From: Arenicola marina
Lineage: Eukaryota > Annelida > Polychaeta > Arenicolidae
Direction of reading: 5' to 3'
DNA length: 64,000 bases
Assembly (NCBI GenBank): GCA_964019135.1
Contig: OZ025255.1
Span: 3,658,001 to 3,722,000, forward strand
Under the pieces are notes generated by a model. The model was not told the DNA's origin. It ran no database searches and saw only the letters and a program-made list of their open reading frames with translations. Below are positions 1-11,698 of the stretch, piece after piece; within the stretch, counting starts at the first letter, position 1; each line of letters begins with the position of its first letter. A program made the translations under genes and the position numbers.

Positions 1-36
1 TGGCAGTGGTCTACTGGGACAGGACTCAAGGTGAGC
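1..36 (+). repeat. Reference 36-bp unit, CAAGGTGAGC tail
   Basis: This unit has the same front part as the 34-bp class but a 10-bp tail, CAAGGTGAGC. Compared with CAGTGACA it has two extra bases after CA and ends GC instead of CA. The tail holds AAG|GTGAGC, which resembles a eukaryotic 5' splice donor. A CpG version, CAAGGCGAGC, nearly always follows a unit reading CTACTGAGAC (for example 576-590 and 1078-1100). Units of this class usually follow or precede specific partners and are not randomly scattered. Confidence 0.95.
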
Positions 37-70
37 TGGCAGTGGTCTACTGGGACAGGACTCAGTGACA
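37..70 (+). repeat. Reference 34-bp unit, CAGTGACA tail
   Basis: This is a clear example of the commonest unit. It has the shared front part and the 8-bp tail CAGTGACA, giving 34 bp. The base after GGCAG is T here and C in a very large share of other copies, which creates or removes a CpG. Related 34-bp tails are CGGTGACA (very common), CTGTGACA (a rare landmark near 1881, 5507, 7301 and elsewhere), CAGTGAAA (for example near 478) and CAGTGATA. Because 34 is not divisible by 3, runs of this unit shift reading frame at each copy and bring in TGA from the tail. Confidence 0.95.
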
Positions 71-104
71 TGCCAGCGGTCTACTGGGATAGGACTCAGT
101 GACA

Positions 105-140
105 TGGCAGCGGTCTACTGGGACAGGACTCACGTTGAGC
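105..140 (+). repeat. Reference 36-bp unit, CACGTTGAGC tail
   Basis: This is the second main 36-bp class, with tail CACGTTGAGC containing a CpG. Its front part almost always has the C allele (GGCAGCGG). The unit that follows is usually either CTACTAGGAC-type (as at 141-174) or a CTACTGGGAC unit with the CAAGGTGAGC tail. This fixed neighbour order shows that groups of units, not single units, are the amplified items. Confidence 0.93.
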
Positions 141-208
141 TGGCAGTGGTCTACTAGGACAGGACTCGGTGACATGGTAGTGGTCTACTGGGACAGGACT
201 CAGTGACA
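141..208 (+). repeat. Two-unit word: CTACTAGGAC unit then TGGTAG unit
   Basis: Unit 141-174 carries the G-to-A change CTACTAGGAC and a CGGTGACA tail. Unit 175-208 starts TGGTAG instead of TGGCAG. The pair recurs at many sites, such as 4290-4330, 17270-17300, 36465-36500 and 45620-45660. TGGTAG starts are nearly always preceded by a CGGTGACA tail. The exception I saw is the CAAAGTGAGC-associated word near 2610, 8240, 10795 and 12660. CTACTAGGAC units normally follow a CACGTTGAGC tail or, less often, a CAAGG(T/C)GAGC tail. Confidence 0.9.
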
Positions 209-3200
209 TGGCAGCGGTCTACTGGGATAGGACTCAAGGTGAGCTGGCAGTGGTCTACTGGGAAAGGACTCAGTGACATGCCAGCGGTCTACTGGGACAG
301 GACTCAGTGACATGGCAGCGGTCTACTGGGACAGGACTCAGTGACATGGCAGCGGTCTACTGGGACAGGACTCAGTGACATGGCAGCGGTCTACTGGGAC
401 AGGACTCAGTGACATGGCAGTGGTCTACTGGGACAGGACTCAGTGACATGGCAGCGGTCTACTGGGACAGGACTCAGTGAAATGGCAGTGGTCTACTGGG
501 ACAGGACTCAGTGACATGGCAGCGGTCTACTGGGACAGGACTCAGTGACATGGCAGCGGTCTACTGAGACAGGACTCAAGGCGAGCTGGCAGTGGTCTAC
601 TGGGACAGGACTCAGTGACATGGCAGTGGTCTACTGGGACAGGACTCAGTGACATGGCAGTGGTCTACTGGGACAGGACTCAGTGACATGGCAGCGGTCT
701 ACTGGGATAGGACTCAGTGACATGGCAGTGGTCTACTGGGACAAGACTCAAGGTGAGCTGGCAGTGGTCTACTAGGACAGGACTCGGTGACATGGCAGTG
801 GTCTACTGGGACAGGACTCAGTGACATGGCAGCGGTCTACTGGGACAGGACTCAGTGACATGGCAGTGGTCTACTGGGACAGGACTCAGTGACATGCCAG
901 CGGTCTACTGGGACAGGACTCAGTGACATGGCAGTGGTCTACTGGGACAGGACTCAGTGACATGGCAGCGGTCTACTGGGACAGGACTCAGTGAAATGGC
1001 AGTGGTCTACTGGGACAGGACTCAGTGACATGGCAGCGGTCTACTGGGACAGGACTCAGTGACATGGCAGCGGTCTACTGAGACAGGACTCAAGGCGAGC
1101 TGGCAGTGGTCTACTGGGACAGGACTCAGTGACATGGCAGTGGTCTACTGGGACAGGACTCAGTGACATGGCAGTGGTCTACTGGGACAGGACTCAGTGA
1201 CATGGCAGCGGTCTACTGGGATAGGACTCAGTGACATGGCAGTGGTCTACTGGGACAAGACTCAAGGTGAGCTGGCAGTGGTCTACTAGGACAGGACTCG
1301 GTGACATGGCAGTGGTCTACTGGGACAGGACTCAGTGACATGGCAGCGGTCTACTGGGACAGGACTCGGTGACATGGCAGTGGTCTACTGGGACAGGACT
1401 CAGTGACATGGCAGCGGTCTACTGGGACAGGACTCAGTGACATGGCAGCGGTCTACTGAGACAGGACTCAAGGCGAGCTGGCAGTGGTCTACTGGGACAG
1501 GACTCAGTGACATGGCAGTGGTCTACTGGGACAGGACTCAGTGACATGGCAGCGGTCTACTGGGACAGGACTCAGTGACATGGCAGTGCTCTACTGGGAC
1601 AGGACTCAGTGACATGGCAGCGGTCTACTGGGACAGGACTCGGTGACATGGTAGTGGTCTACTGGGACAGGACTCGGTGACATGGCAGTGGTCTACTGGG
1701 ACAGGACTCAGTGACATGGCAGCGGTCTACTGGGACAGGACTCAGTGACATGGCAGTGGTCTACTGGGACAAGACTCAAGGTGAGCTGGCAGTGGTCTAC
1801 TGGGACAGGACTCAGTGACATGGCAGCGGTCTACTGGGATAGGACTCAAGGTGAGCTGGCAGTGGTCTACTGGGACAGGACTCTGTGACATGGCAGCGGT
1901 CTACTGGGACAGGACTCAAGGTGAGCTGGCAGCGGTCTACTGGGACAGGACTCAGTGACATGCCAGTGGTCTACTGGGACAGGACTCAGTGACATGGCAG
2001 CGGTCTACTGGGACAGGACTCGGTGACATGGCAGTGGTCTACTGGGACAGGACTCGGTGACATGGCAGTGGTCTACTGGGACAGGACTCGGTGACATGGT
2101 AGTGGTCTACTGGGACAGGACTCAGTGACATGGCAGTGGTCTACTGGGACAGGACTCAAGGTGAGCTGGCAGTGGTCTACTGGGATAGGACTCAGTGACA
2201 TGGCAGCGGTCTACTGGGACAGGACTCAAGGTGAGCTGGCAGTGGTCTACTGGGATAGGACTCAGTGACATGGCAGTGGTCTACTGGGACAGGACTCAGT
2301 GACATGGCAGTGGTCTACTGGGACAAGACTCAAGGTGAGCTGGCAGTGGTCTACTGGGACAGGACTCAGTGACATGCCAGCGGTCTATTGGGATAGGACT
2401 CAAGTTGAACTGCCAGTGGTCTACTGGGACAGGACTCAGTGACATGGCAGTGGTCTACTGGGACAGGACTCGGTGACATGGTAGTGGTCTACTGGGACAG
2501 GACTCGGTGACATGGCAGTGGTCTACTGGGACAGGACTCAGTGACATGGCAGCGGTCTACTGGGACAGGACTCAGTGACATGGCAGCGGTCTACTGGGAT
2601 AGGACTCAGTGACATGGTAGTGGTCTACTGGGACAGGACTCAAAGTGAGCTGGCAGTGGTCTACTGGGAAAGGACTCAGTGACATGGCAGCGGTCTACTG
2701 GGACAGGACTCAAGGTGAACTGCCAGTGGTCTACTGGGACAGGACTCAGTGACATGGCAGTGGTCTACTGGGACAGGACTCGGTGACATGGTAGTGGTCT
2801 ACTGGGACAGGACTCGGTGACATGGCAGTGGTCTACTGGGACAGGACTCAGTGACATGGCAGCGGTCTACTGGGACAGGACTCGGTGACATGGCAGTGGT
2901 CTACTGGGACAGGACTCGGTGACATGGTAGTGGTCTACTGGGACAGGACTCAGTGACATGGCAGTGGTCTACTGGGACAGGACTCAAGGTGAGCTGGCAG
3001 TGGTCTACTGGGACAGGACTCAGTGACATGGCAGCGGTCTACTGGGACAGGACTCACGTTGAGCTGGCAGTGGTCTACTGGGACAGGACTCAAGGTGAGC
3101 TGGCAGTGGTCTACTGGGATAGGACTCAGTGACATGGCAGCGGTCTACTGGGACAGGACTCACGTTGAGCTGGCAGTGGTCTACTAGGACAGGACTCAGT

Positions 3201-6000
3201 GACATGGCAGTGGTCTACTGGGACAGGACACAGTGACATGGCAGTGGTCTACTGGGACAGGACTCAGTGACATGGCAGCGGTCTACTGGGACAGGACTCA
3301 CGTTGAGCTGGCAGTGGTCTACTAGGACAGGACTCAGTGACATGGCAGTGGTCTACTGGGACAGGACACAGTGACATGGCAGTGGTCTACTGGGACAGGA
3401 CTCAGTGACATGGCAGCGGTCTACTGGGACAGGACTCAGTGACATGGCAGCGGTCTACTGGGATAGGACTCACGTTGAGCTGGCAGTGGTCTACTAGGAC
3501 AGGACTCGGTGACATGGTAGTGGTCTACTGGGACAGGACTCAGTGACATGGCAGCGGTCTACTGGGATAGGACTCAAGGTGAGCTGGCAGTGGTCTACTG
3601 GGACAGGACTCAGTGACATGGCAGCGGTCTACTGGGACAGGACTCAAGGTGAGCTGGCAGTGGTTTACTGGGATAGGACTCAGTGACATGGCAGTGGTCT
3701 ACTGGGACAGGACTCAGTGACATGGCAGTGGTCTACTGGGACAAGACTCAAGGTGAGCTGGCAGTGGTCTACTGGGACAGGACTCAGTGACATGCCAGCG
3801 GTCTACTGGGATAGGACTCAAGGTGAACTGCCAGTGGTCTACTGGGACAGGACTCAGTGACATGGCAGTGGTCTACTGGGACAGGACTCGGTGACATGGT
3901 AGTGGTCTACTGGGACAGGACTCGGTGACATGGCAGTGGTCTACTGGGACAGGACTCAGTGACATGGCAGCGGTCTACTGGGACAGGACTCAGTGACATG
4001 GCAGCGGTCTACTGGGACAGGACTCACGTTGAGCTGGCAGTGGTCTACTGGGACAGGACTCAAGGTGAGCTGGCAGTGGTCTACTGGGACAGGACTCAGT
4101 GACATGGCAGCGGTCTACTGGGACAGGACTCACGTTGAGCTGGCAGTGGTCTACTGGGACAGGACTCAAGGTGAGCTGGCAGTGGTCTACTGGGACAGGA
4201 CTCAGTTACATGCCAGCGGTCTACTGGGATAGGACTCAGTGACATGGCAGCGGTCTACTGGGACAGGACTCACGTTGAGCTGGCAGTGGTGTACTAGGAC
4301 AGGACTCGGTGACATGGTAGTGGTCTACTGGGACAGGACTCAGTGACATGGCAGCGGTCTACTGGGATAGGACTCAAGGTGAGCTGGCAGTGGTCTACTG
4401 GGACAGGACTCGGTGACATGCCAGCGGTCTACTGGGACAGGACTCAGTGACATGGCAGCGGTCTACTGGGACAGGACTCAGTGACATGGCAGCGGTCTAC
4501 TGGGACAGGACTCAGTGACATCGCAGCGGTCTACTGGGACAGGACTCAGTGACATGGCAGTGGTCTACTGGGACAGGACTCAGTGACATGGCAGCGGTCT
4601 ACTGGGACAGGACTCAGTGAAATGGCAGTGGTCTACTGGGACAGGACTCAGTGACATGGCAGCGGTCTACTGGGACAGGACTCAGTGACATGGCAGCGGT
4701 CTACTGAGACAGGACTCAAGGCGAGCTGGCAGTGGTCTACTGGGACAGGACTCAGTGACATGGCAGTGGTCTACTGGGACAGGACTCAGTGACATGGCAG
4801 TGGTCTACTGGGACAGGACTCAGTGACATGGCAGCGGTCTACTGGGATAGGACTCAGTGACATGGCAGTGGTCTACTGGGACAAGACTCAAGGTGAGCTG
4901 GCAGTGGTCTACTAGGACAGGACTCGGTGACATGGCAGTGGTCTACTGGGACAGGACTCAGTGACATGGCAGCGGTCTACTGGGACAGGACTCAGTGACA
5001 TGGCAGTGGTCTACTGGGACAGGACTCAGTGACATGGCAGCGGTCTATTGGGACAGGACTCAGTGACATGGCAGCGGTCTACTGAGACAGGACTCAAGGC
5101 GAGCTGGCAGTGGTCTACTGGGACAGGACTCAGTGACATGGCAGTGGTCTACTGGGACAGGACTCAGTGACATGGCAGCGGTCTACTGGGACAGGACTCA
5201 GTGACATGGCAGTGGTCTACTGGGACAGGACTCAGTGACATGGCAGCGGTCTACTGGGACAGGACTCGGTGACATGGTAGTGGTCTACTGGGACAGGACT
5301 CGGTGACATGGCAGTGGTCTACTGGGACAGGACTCAGTGACATGGCAGCGGTCTACTGGGACAGGACTCAGTGACATGGCAGTGGTCTACTGGGACAAGA
5401 CTCAAGGTGAGCTGGCAGTGGTCTACTGGGACAGGACTCAGTGACATGGCAGCGGTCTACTGGGATAGGACTCAAGGTGAGCTGGCAGTGGTCTACTGGG
5501 ACAGGACTCTGTGACATGGCAGCGGTCTACTGGGACAGGACTCAAGGTGAGCTGGCAGCGGTCTACTGGGACAGGACTCAGTGACATGCCAGTGGTCTAC
5601 TGGGACAGGACTCAGTGACATGGCAGCGGTCTACTGGGACAGGACTCGGTGACATGGCAGTGGTCTACTGGGACAGGACTCGGTGACATGGCAGTGGTCT
5701 ACTGGGACAGGACTCGGTGACATGGTAGTGGTCTACTGGGACAGGACTCAGTGACATGGCAGTGGTCTACTGGGACAGGACTCAAGGTGAGCTGGCAGTG
5801 GTCTACTGGGACAGGACTCAGTGACATGGCAGCGGTCTACTGGGACAGGACTCAAGGTGAGCTGGCAGTGGTCTACTGGGATAGGACTCAGTGACATGGC
5901 AGTGGTCTACTGGGACAGGACTCAGTGACATGGCAGTGGTCTACTGGGACAAGACTCAAGGTGAGCTGGCAGTGGTCTACTGGGACAGGACTCAGTGACA

Positions 6001-6036
6001 TGCCAGCGGTCTATTGGGATAGGACTCAAGTTGAAC
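6001..6036 (+). repeat. 36-bp variant unit with CAAGTTGAAC tail and TGCCAG start
   Basis: This unit starts TGCCAG, has CTATTGGGAT in the middle and ends CAAGTTGAAC, and is followed by another TGCCAG unit. The same combination of changes is found near 2374, 8028, 8664, 10555, 12421, 16047, 20295, 21711, 23229, 29621, 31171, 32692, 44705, 49717, 51921 and 56933. A close relative with CTACTGGGAT and CAAGGTGAAC occurs at about 3795, 13850, 18088, 25750 and 27412. It is a useful landmark for following macro-unit copies. Confidence 0.9.
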
Positions 6037-6206
6037 TGCCAGTGGTCTACTGGGACAGGACTCAGTGACATGGCAGTGGTCTACTGGGACAGGACTCGGT
6101 GACATGGTAGTGGTCTACTGGGACAGGACTCGGTGACATGGCAGTGGTCTACTGGGACAGGACTCAGTGACATGGCAGCGGTCTACTGGGACAGGACTCA
6201 GTGACA

Positions 6207-6418
6207 TGGCAGCGGTCTACTGGGACAGGACTCACGTTGAGCTGGCAGTGGTCTACTGGGACAGGACTCAAGGTGAGCTGGCAGTGGTCTACTGGGACAG
6301 GACTCAGTGATATGGCAGCGGTCTACTGGGACAGGACTCACGTTGAGCTGGCAGTGGTCTACTGGGACAGGACTCAAGGTGAGCTGGCAGTGGTCTACTG
6401 GGACAGGACTCAGTGACA
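6207..6418 (+). repeat. Six-unit landmark block, 106-bp trimer twice
   Basis: The block has unit lengths 36-36-34-36-36-34 (212 bp) with tails CACGTTGAGC, CAAGGTGAGC, CAGTGAYA, then the same order again. It recurs about 21 times, near 4.0, 6.2, 8.9, 14.0, 18.3, 23.4, 25.9, 27.6, 32.9, 34.8, 37.9, 39.1, 40.9, 42.2, 44.9, 47.2, 49.9, 52.1, 54.4, 57.1 and 61.0 kb. The third unit ends GTGATA in nine copies (6.3, 9.0, 23.5, 33.0, 34.9, 45.0, 50.0, 52.2, 57.2 kb) and GTGACA in the rest, giving two lineages. The related site at 16250 has only one trimer, a clean 106-bp difference. Open frames of 71-79 codons across the block on both strands follow from its 36-bp units and are not genes. Confidence 0.9.
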
Positions 6419-8546
6419 TGCCAGCGGTCTACTGGGATAGGACTCAGTGACATGGCAGCGGTCTACTGGGACAGGACTCACGTTGAGCTGGCAGTGGTGT
6501 ACTAGGACAGGACTCGGTGACATGGTAGTGGTCTACTGGGACAGGACTCAGTGACATGGCAGCGGTCTACTGGGATAGGACTCAAGGTGAGCTGGCAGTG
6601 GTCTACTGGGACAGGACTCAGTGACATGCCAGCGGTCTACTGGGACAGGACTCAGTGACATGGCAGCGGTCTACTGGGACAGGACACAGTGACATGGCAG
6701 CGGTCTACTGGGACAGGACTCAGTGACATGGCAGCGGTCTACTGGGACAGGACTCAGTGACATGGCAGTGGTCTACTGGGACAGGACTCAGTGACATGGC
6801 AGCGGTCTACTGGGACAGGACTCAGTGAAATGGCAGTGGTCTACTGGGACAGGACTCAGTGACATGGCAGCGGTCTACTGGGACAGGACTCAGTGACATG
6901 GCAGTGGTCTACTGGGACAGGACTCAGTGACATGGCAGTGGTCTACTGGGACAGGACTCAGTGACATGGCAGCGGTCTACTGGGACAGGACTCAGTGACA
7001 TGGCAGTGGTCTACTGGGACAGGACTCAGTGACATGGCAGCGGTCTACTGGGACAGGACTCGGTGACATGGTAGTGGTCTACTGGGACAAGACTCGGTGA
7101 CATGGCAGTGGTCTACTGGGACAGGACTCAGTGACATGGCAGCGGTCTACTGGGACAGGACTCAGTGACATGGCAGTGGTCTACTGGGACAAGACTCAAG
7201 GTGAGCTGGCAGTGGTCTACTGGGACAGGACTCAGTGACATGGCAGCGGTCTACTGGGATAGGACTCAAGGTGAGCTGGCAGTGGTCTACTGGGACAGGA
7301 CTCTGTGACATGGCAGCGGTCTACTGGGACAGGACTCAAGGTGAGCTGGCAGCGGTCTACTGGGACAGGACTCAGTGACATGCCAGTGGTCTACTGGGAC
7401 AGGACTCAGTGACATGGCAGCGGTCTACTGGGACAGGACTCGGTGACATGGCAGTGGTCTACTGGGACAGGACTCGGTGACATGGCAGTGGTCTACTGGG
7501 ACAGGACTCGGTGACATGGTAGTGGTCTACTGGGACAGGACTCAGTGACATGGCAGTGGTCTACTGGGACAGGACTCAAGGTGAGCTGGCAGTGGTCTAC
7601 TGGGACAGGACTCAGTGACATGGCAGCGGTCTACTGGGACAGGACTCAAGGTGAGCTGGCAGTGGTCTACTGGGATAGGACTCAGTGACATGGCAGTGGT
7701 CTACTGGGACAGGACTCAGTGACATGGCAGTGGTCTACTGGGACAAGACTCAAGGTGAGCTGGCAGTGGTCTACTGGGACAGGACTCAGTGACATGCCAG
7801 CGGTCTACTGGGATAGGACTCAAGTTGAACTGCCAGTGGTCTACTGGGACAGGACTCGGTGACATGGTAGTGGTCTACTGGGACAGGACTCGGTGACATG
7901 GCAGTGGTCTACTGGGACAGGACTCAGTGACATGGCAGTGGTCTACTGGGACAAGACTCAAGGTGAGCTGGCAGTGGTCTACTGGGACAGGACTCAGTGA
8001 CATGCCAGCGGTCTATTGGGATAGGACTCAAGTTGAACTGCCAGTGGTCTACTGGGACAGGACTCAGTGACATGGCAGTGGTCTACTGGGACAGGACTCG
8101 GTGACATGGTAGTGGTCTACTGGGACAGGACTCGGTGACATGGCAGTGGTCTACTGGGACAGGACTCAGTGACATGGCAGCGGTCTACTGGGACAGGACT
8201 CAGTGACATGGCAGCGGTCTACTGGGATAGGACTCAGTGACATGGTAGTGGTCTACTGGGACAGGACTCAAAGTGAGCTGGCAGTGGTCTACTGGGAAAG
8301 GACTCAGTGACATGGCAGCGGTCTACTGGGACAGGACTCAAGGTGAACTGCCAGTGGTCTACTGGGACAGGACTCAGTGACATGGCAGTGGTCTACTGGG
8401 ACAGGACTCGGTGACATGGTAGTGGTCTACTGGGACAGGACTCGGTGACATGGCAGTGGTCTACTGGGACAGGACTCAGTGACATGGCAGCGGTCTACTG
8501 GGACAGGACTCGGTGACATGGCAGTGGTCTACTGGGACAGGACTCG

Positions 8547-11108
8547 GTGACATGGCAGTGGTCTACTGGGACAGGACTCAGTGACATGGCAGTGGTCTAC
8601 TGGGACAAGACTCAAGGTGAGCTGGCAGTGGTCTACTGGGACAGGACTCAGTGACATGCCAGCGGTCTATTGGGATAGGACTCAAGTTGAACTGCCAGTG
8701 GTCTACTGGGACAGGACTCAGTGACATGGCAGTGGTCTACTGGGACAGGACTCGGTGACATGGTAGTGGTCTACTGGGACAGGACTCGGTGACATGGCAG
8801 TGGTCTACTGGGACAGGACTCAGTGACATGGCAGCGGTCTACTGGGACAGGACTCAGTGACATGGCAGCGGTCTACTGGGACAGGACTCACGTTGAGCTG
8901 GCAGTGGTCTACTGGGACAGGACTCAAGGTGAGCTGGCAGTGGTCTACTGGGACAGGACTCAGTGATATGGCAGCGGTCTACTGGGACAGGACTCACGTT
9001 GAGCTGGCAGTGGTCTACTGGGACAGGACTCAAGGTGAGCTGGCAGTGGTCTACTGGGACAGGACTCAGTGACATGCCAGCGGTCTACTGGGATAGGACT
9101 CAGTGACATGGCAGCGGTCTACTGGGACAGGACTCACGTTGAGCTGGCAGTGGTGTACTAGGACAGGACTCGGTGACATGGTAGTGGTCTACTGGGACAG
9201 GACTCAGTGACATGGCAGCGGTCTACTGGGATAGGACTCAAGGTGAGCTGGCAGTGGTCTACTGGGACAGGACTCAGTGACATGCCAGCGGTCTACTGGG
9301 ACAGGACTCAGTGACATGGCAGCGGTCTACTGGGACAGGACACAGTGACATGGCAGCGGTCTACTGGGACAGGACTCAGTGACATGGCAGCGGTCTACTG
9401 GGACAGGACTCAGTGACATGGCAGTGGTCTACTGGGACAGGACTCAGTGACATGGCAGCGGTCTACTGGGACAGGACTCAGTGAAATGGCAGTGGTCTAC
9501 TGGGACAGGACTCAGTGACATGGCAGCGGTCTACTGGGACAGGACTCAGTGACATGGCAGTGGTCTACTGGGACAGGACTCAGTGACATGGCAGCGGTCT
9601 ACTGGGACAGGACTCAGTGACATGGCAGTGGTCTACTGGGACAGGACTCAGTGACATGGCAGCGGTCTACTGGGACAGGACTCGGTGACATGGTAGTGGT
9701 CTACTGGGACAAGACTCGGTGACATGGCAGTGGTCTACTGGGACAGGACTCAGTGACATGGCAGCGGTCTACTGGGACAGGACTCAGTGACATGGCAGTG
9801 GTCTACTGGGACAAGACTCAAGGTGAGCTGGCAGTGGTCTACTGGGACAGGACTCAGTGACATGGCAGCGGTCTACTGGGATAGGACTCAAGGTGAGCTG
9901 GCAGTGGTCTACTGGGACAGGACTCTGTGACATGGCAGCGGTCTACTGGGACAGGACTCAAGGTGAGCTGGCAGCGGTCTACTGGGACAGGACTCAGTGA
10001 CATGCCAGTGGTCTACTGGGACAGGACTCAGTGACATGGCAGCGGTCTACTGGGACAGGACTCGGTGACATGGCAGTGGTCTACTGGGACAGGACTCGGT
10101 GACATGGCAGTGGTCTACTGGGACAGGACTCGGTGACATGGTAGTGGTCTACTGGGACAGGACTCAGTGACATGGCAGTGGTCTACTGGGACAGGACTCA
10201 AGGTGAGCTGGCAGTGGTCTACTGGGACAGGACTCAGTGACATGGCAGCGGTCTACTGGGACAGGACTCAAGGTAAGCTGGCAGTGGTCTACTGGGATAG
10301 GACTCAGTGACATGGCAGTGGTCTACTGGGACAGGACTCAGTGACATGGCAGTGGTCTACTGGGACAAGACTCAAGGTGAGCTGGCAGTGGTCTACTGGG
10401 ACAGGACTCGGTGACATGGTAGTGGTCTACTGGGACAGGACTCGGTGACATGGCAGTGGTCTACTGGGACAGGACTCAGTGACATGGCAGTGGTCTACTG
10501 GGACAAGACTCAAGGTGAGCTGGCAGTGGTCTACTGGGACAGGACTCAGTGACATGCCAGCGGTCTATTGGGATAGGACTCAAGTTGAACTGCCAGTGGT
10601 CTACTGGGACAGGACTCAGTGACATGGCAGTGGTCTACTGGGACAGGACTCGGTGACATGGTAGTGGTCTACTGGGACAGGACTCGGTGACATGGCAGTG
10701 GTCTACTGGGACAGGACTCAGTGACATGGCAGCGGTCTACTGGGACAGGACTCAGTGACATGGCAGCGGTCTACTGGGACAGGACTCAGTGACATGGTAG
10801 TGGTCTACTGGGACAGGACTCAAAGTGAGCTGGCAGTGGTCTACTGGGAAAGGACTCAGTGACATGGCAGCGGTCTACTGGGACAGGACTCAAGGTGAAC
10901 TGCCAGTGGTCTACTGGGACAGGACTCAGTGACATGGCAGTGGTCTACTGGGACAGGACTCGGTGACATGGTAGTGGTCTACTGGGACAGGACTCGGTGA
11001 CATGGCAGTGGTCTACTGGGACAGGACTCAGTGACATGGCAGCGGTCTACTGGGACAGGACTCGGTGACATGGCAGTGGTCTACTGGGACAGGACTCGGT
11101 GACATGGT
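8547..11108 (+). repeat. 2,656-bp tandem unit, shortened copy 2
   Basis: This is the copy of 5891-8546 lacking three whole units (34, 34 and 36 bp). It carries a small private change, CAAGGTAAGC near 10272. It ends where TGGTAG replaces TGGCAG at about 11109. Confidence 0.82.
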
Positions 11109-11698
11109 AGTGGTCTACTGGGACAGGACTCAGTGACATGGCAGTGGTCTACTGGGACAGGACTCAAGGTGAGCTGGCAGTGGTCTACTGGGACAGGACT
11201 CAGTGACATGGCAGCGGTCTACTGGGACAGGACTCACGTTGAGCCGGCAGTGGTCTACTGGGACAGGACTCAAGGTGAGCTGGCAGTGGTCTACTGGGAT
11301 AGGACTCAGTGACATGGCAGCGGTCTACTGGGACAGGACTCACGTTGAGCTGGCAGTGGTCTACTAGGACAGGACTCAGTGACATGGCAGTGGTCTACTG
11401 GGACAGGACACAGTGACATGGCAGTGGTCTACTGGGACAGGACTCAGTGACATGGCAGCGGTCTACTGGGACAGGACTCACGTTGAGCTGGCAGTGGTCT
11501 ACTAGGACAGGACTCAGTGACATGGCAGTGGTCTACTGGGACAGGACACAGTGACATGGCAGTGGTCTACTGGGACAGGACTCAGTGACATGGCAGCGGT
11601 CTACTGGGACAGGACTCAGTGACATGGCAGCGGTCTACTGGGATAGGACTCACGTTGAGCTGGCAGTGGTCTACTAGGACAGGACTCGGTGACATGGT

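Larger units (their letters stand above)
1..2600 (+). repeat. Higher-order segment related to 4141-6226
   Basis: Bases 1-935 match 4141-5075 at offset 4,140. Bases from about 1411 to 2600 match about 5037-6226 at offset 3,626. Shared landmarks are the CTACTGAGAC word, the CTCTGTGACA unit (1881 and 5507) and CTATTGGGAT (2385 and 6011). The left segment has about 514 bp more, which looks like a local extra copy of the 550-1450 words. Left-segment copies lack some private changes seen at 4203 and 4519. Confidence 0.75.
2265..7234 (+). repeat. Segment of about 5 kb, returning at 12311-17174
   Basis: The match is at offset 10,046 up to the six-unit block, then 9,940 after one 106-bp trimer is missing in the right copy. 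Private markers in both copies include GTTTACTGGG (3664 and 13710), CAGTTACATGCC (4203 and 14249), CTATTGGGAC (5045 and 15091) and AAGACTCGGTG (7089 and 17029). A few point differences exist, for example CATCGCAG near 4519 against CATGGCAG, and GGTGAGATGG near 15901. Confidence 0.85.
5891..8546 (+). repeat. 2,656-bp tandem unit, copy 1
   Basis: This unit is directly followed by a second copy at 8547-11108. The offset is 2,656 at the six-unit block (6201 and 8857), 2,622 near 7089/9711 (one 34-bp unit lost in copy 2), and 2,552 after 7788/10410 (a further 34+36 bp lost). Indels in whole-unit steps are what slippage or unequal exchange would give. Confidence 0.83.

Noticed and set aside
2950-3205. 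Minus-strand frames encoding a repeated VPVDHCQL-like peptide
   Set aside because: The peptide is only the translation of the satellite. Copies begin and end at tail variants, and frames overlap each other by chance. Nothing supports expression.
3993-4232. Open frame of 79 codons on the plus strand, the longest I saw, and similar ones at about 20 other sites
   Set aside because: It is an open run across 36-bp units (12 codons each) that closes when 34-bp units shift the frame. The same block is also open on the other strand. There is no start context, domain or non-repeat sequence.
6001-6060. Hairpin between CCAG and CTGG in TGCCAG units
   Set aside because: The stem is only four to five bases and is missing from the common TGGCAG units, so it is unlikely to matter.
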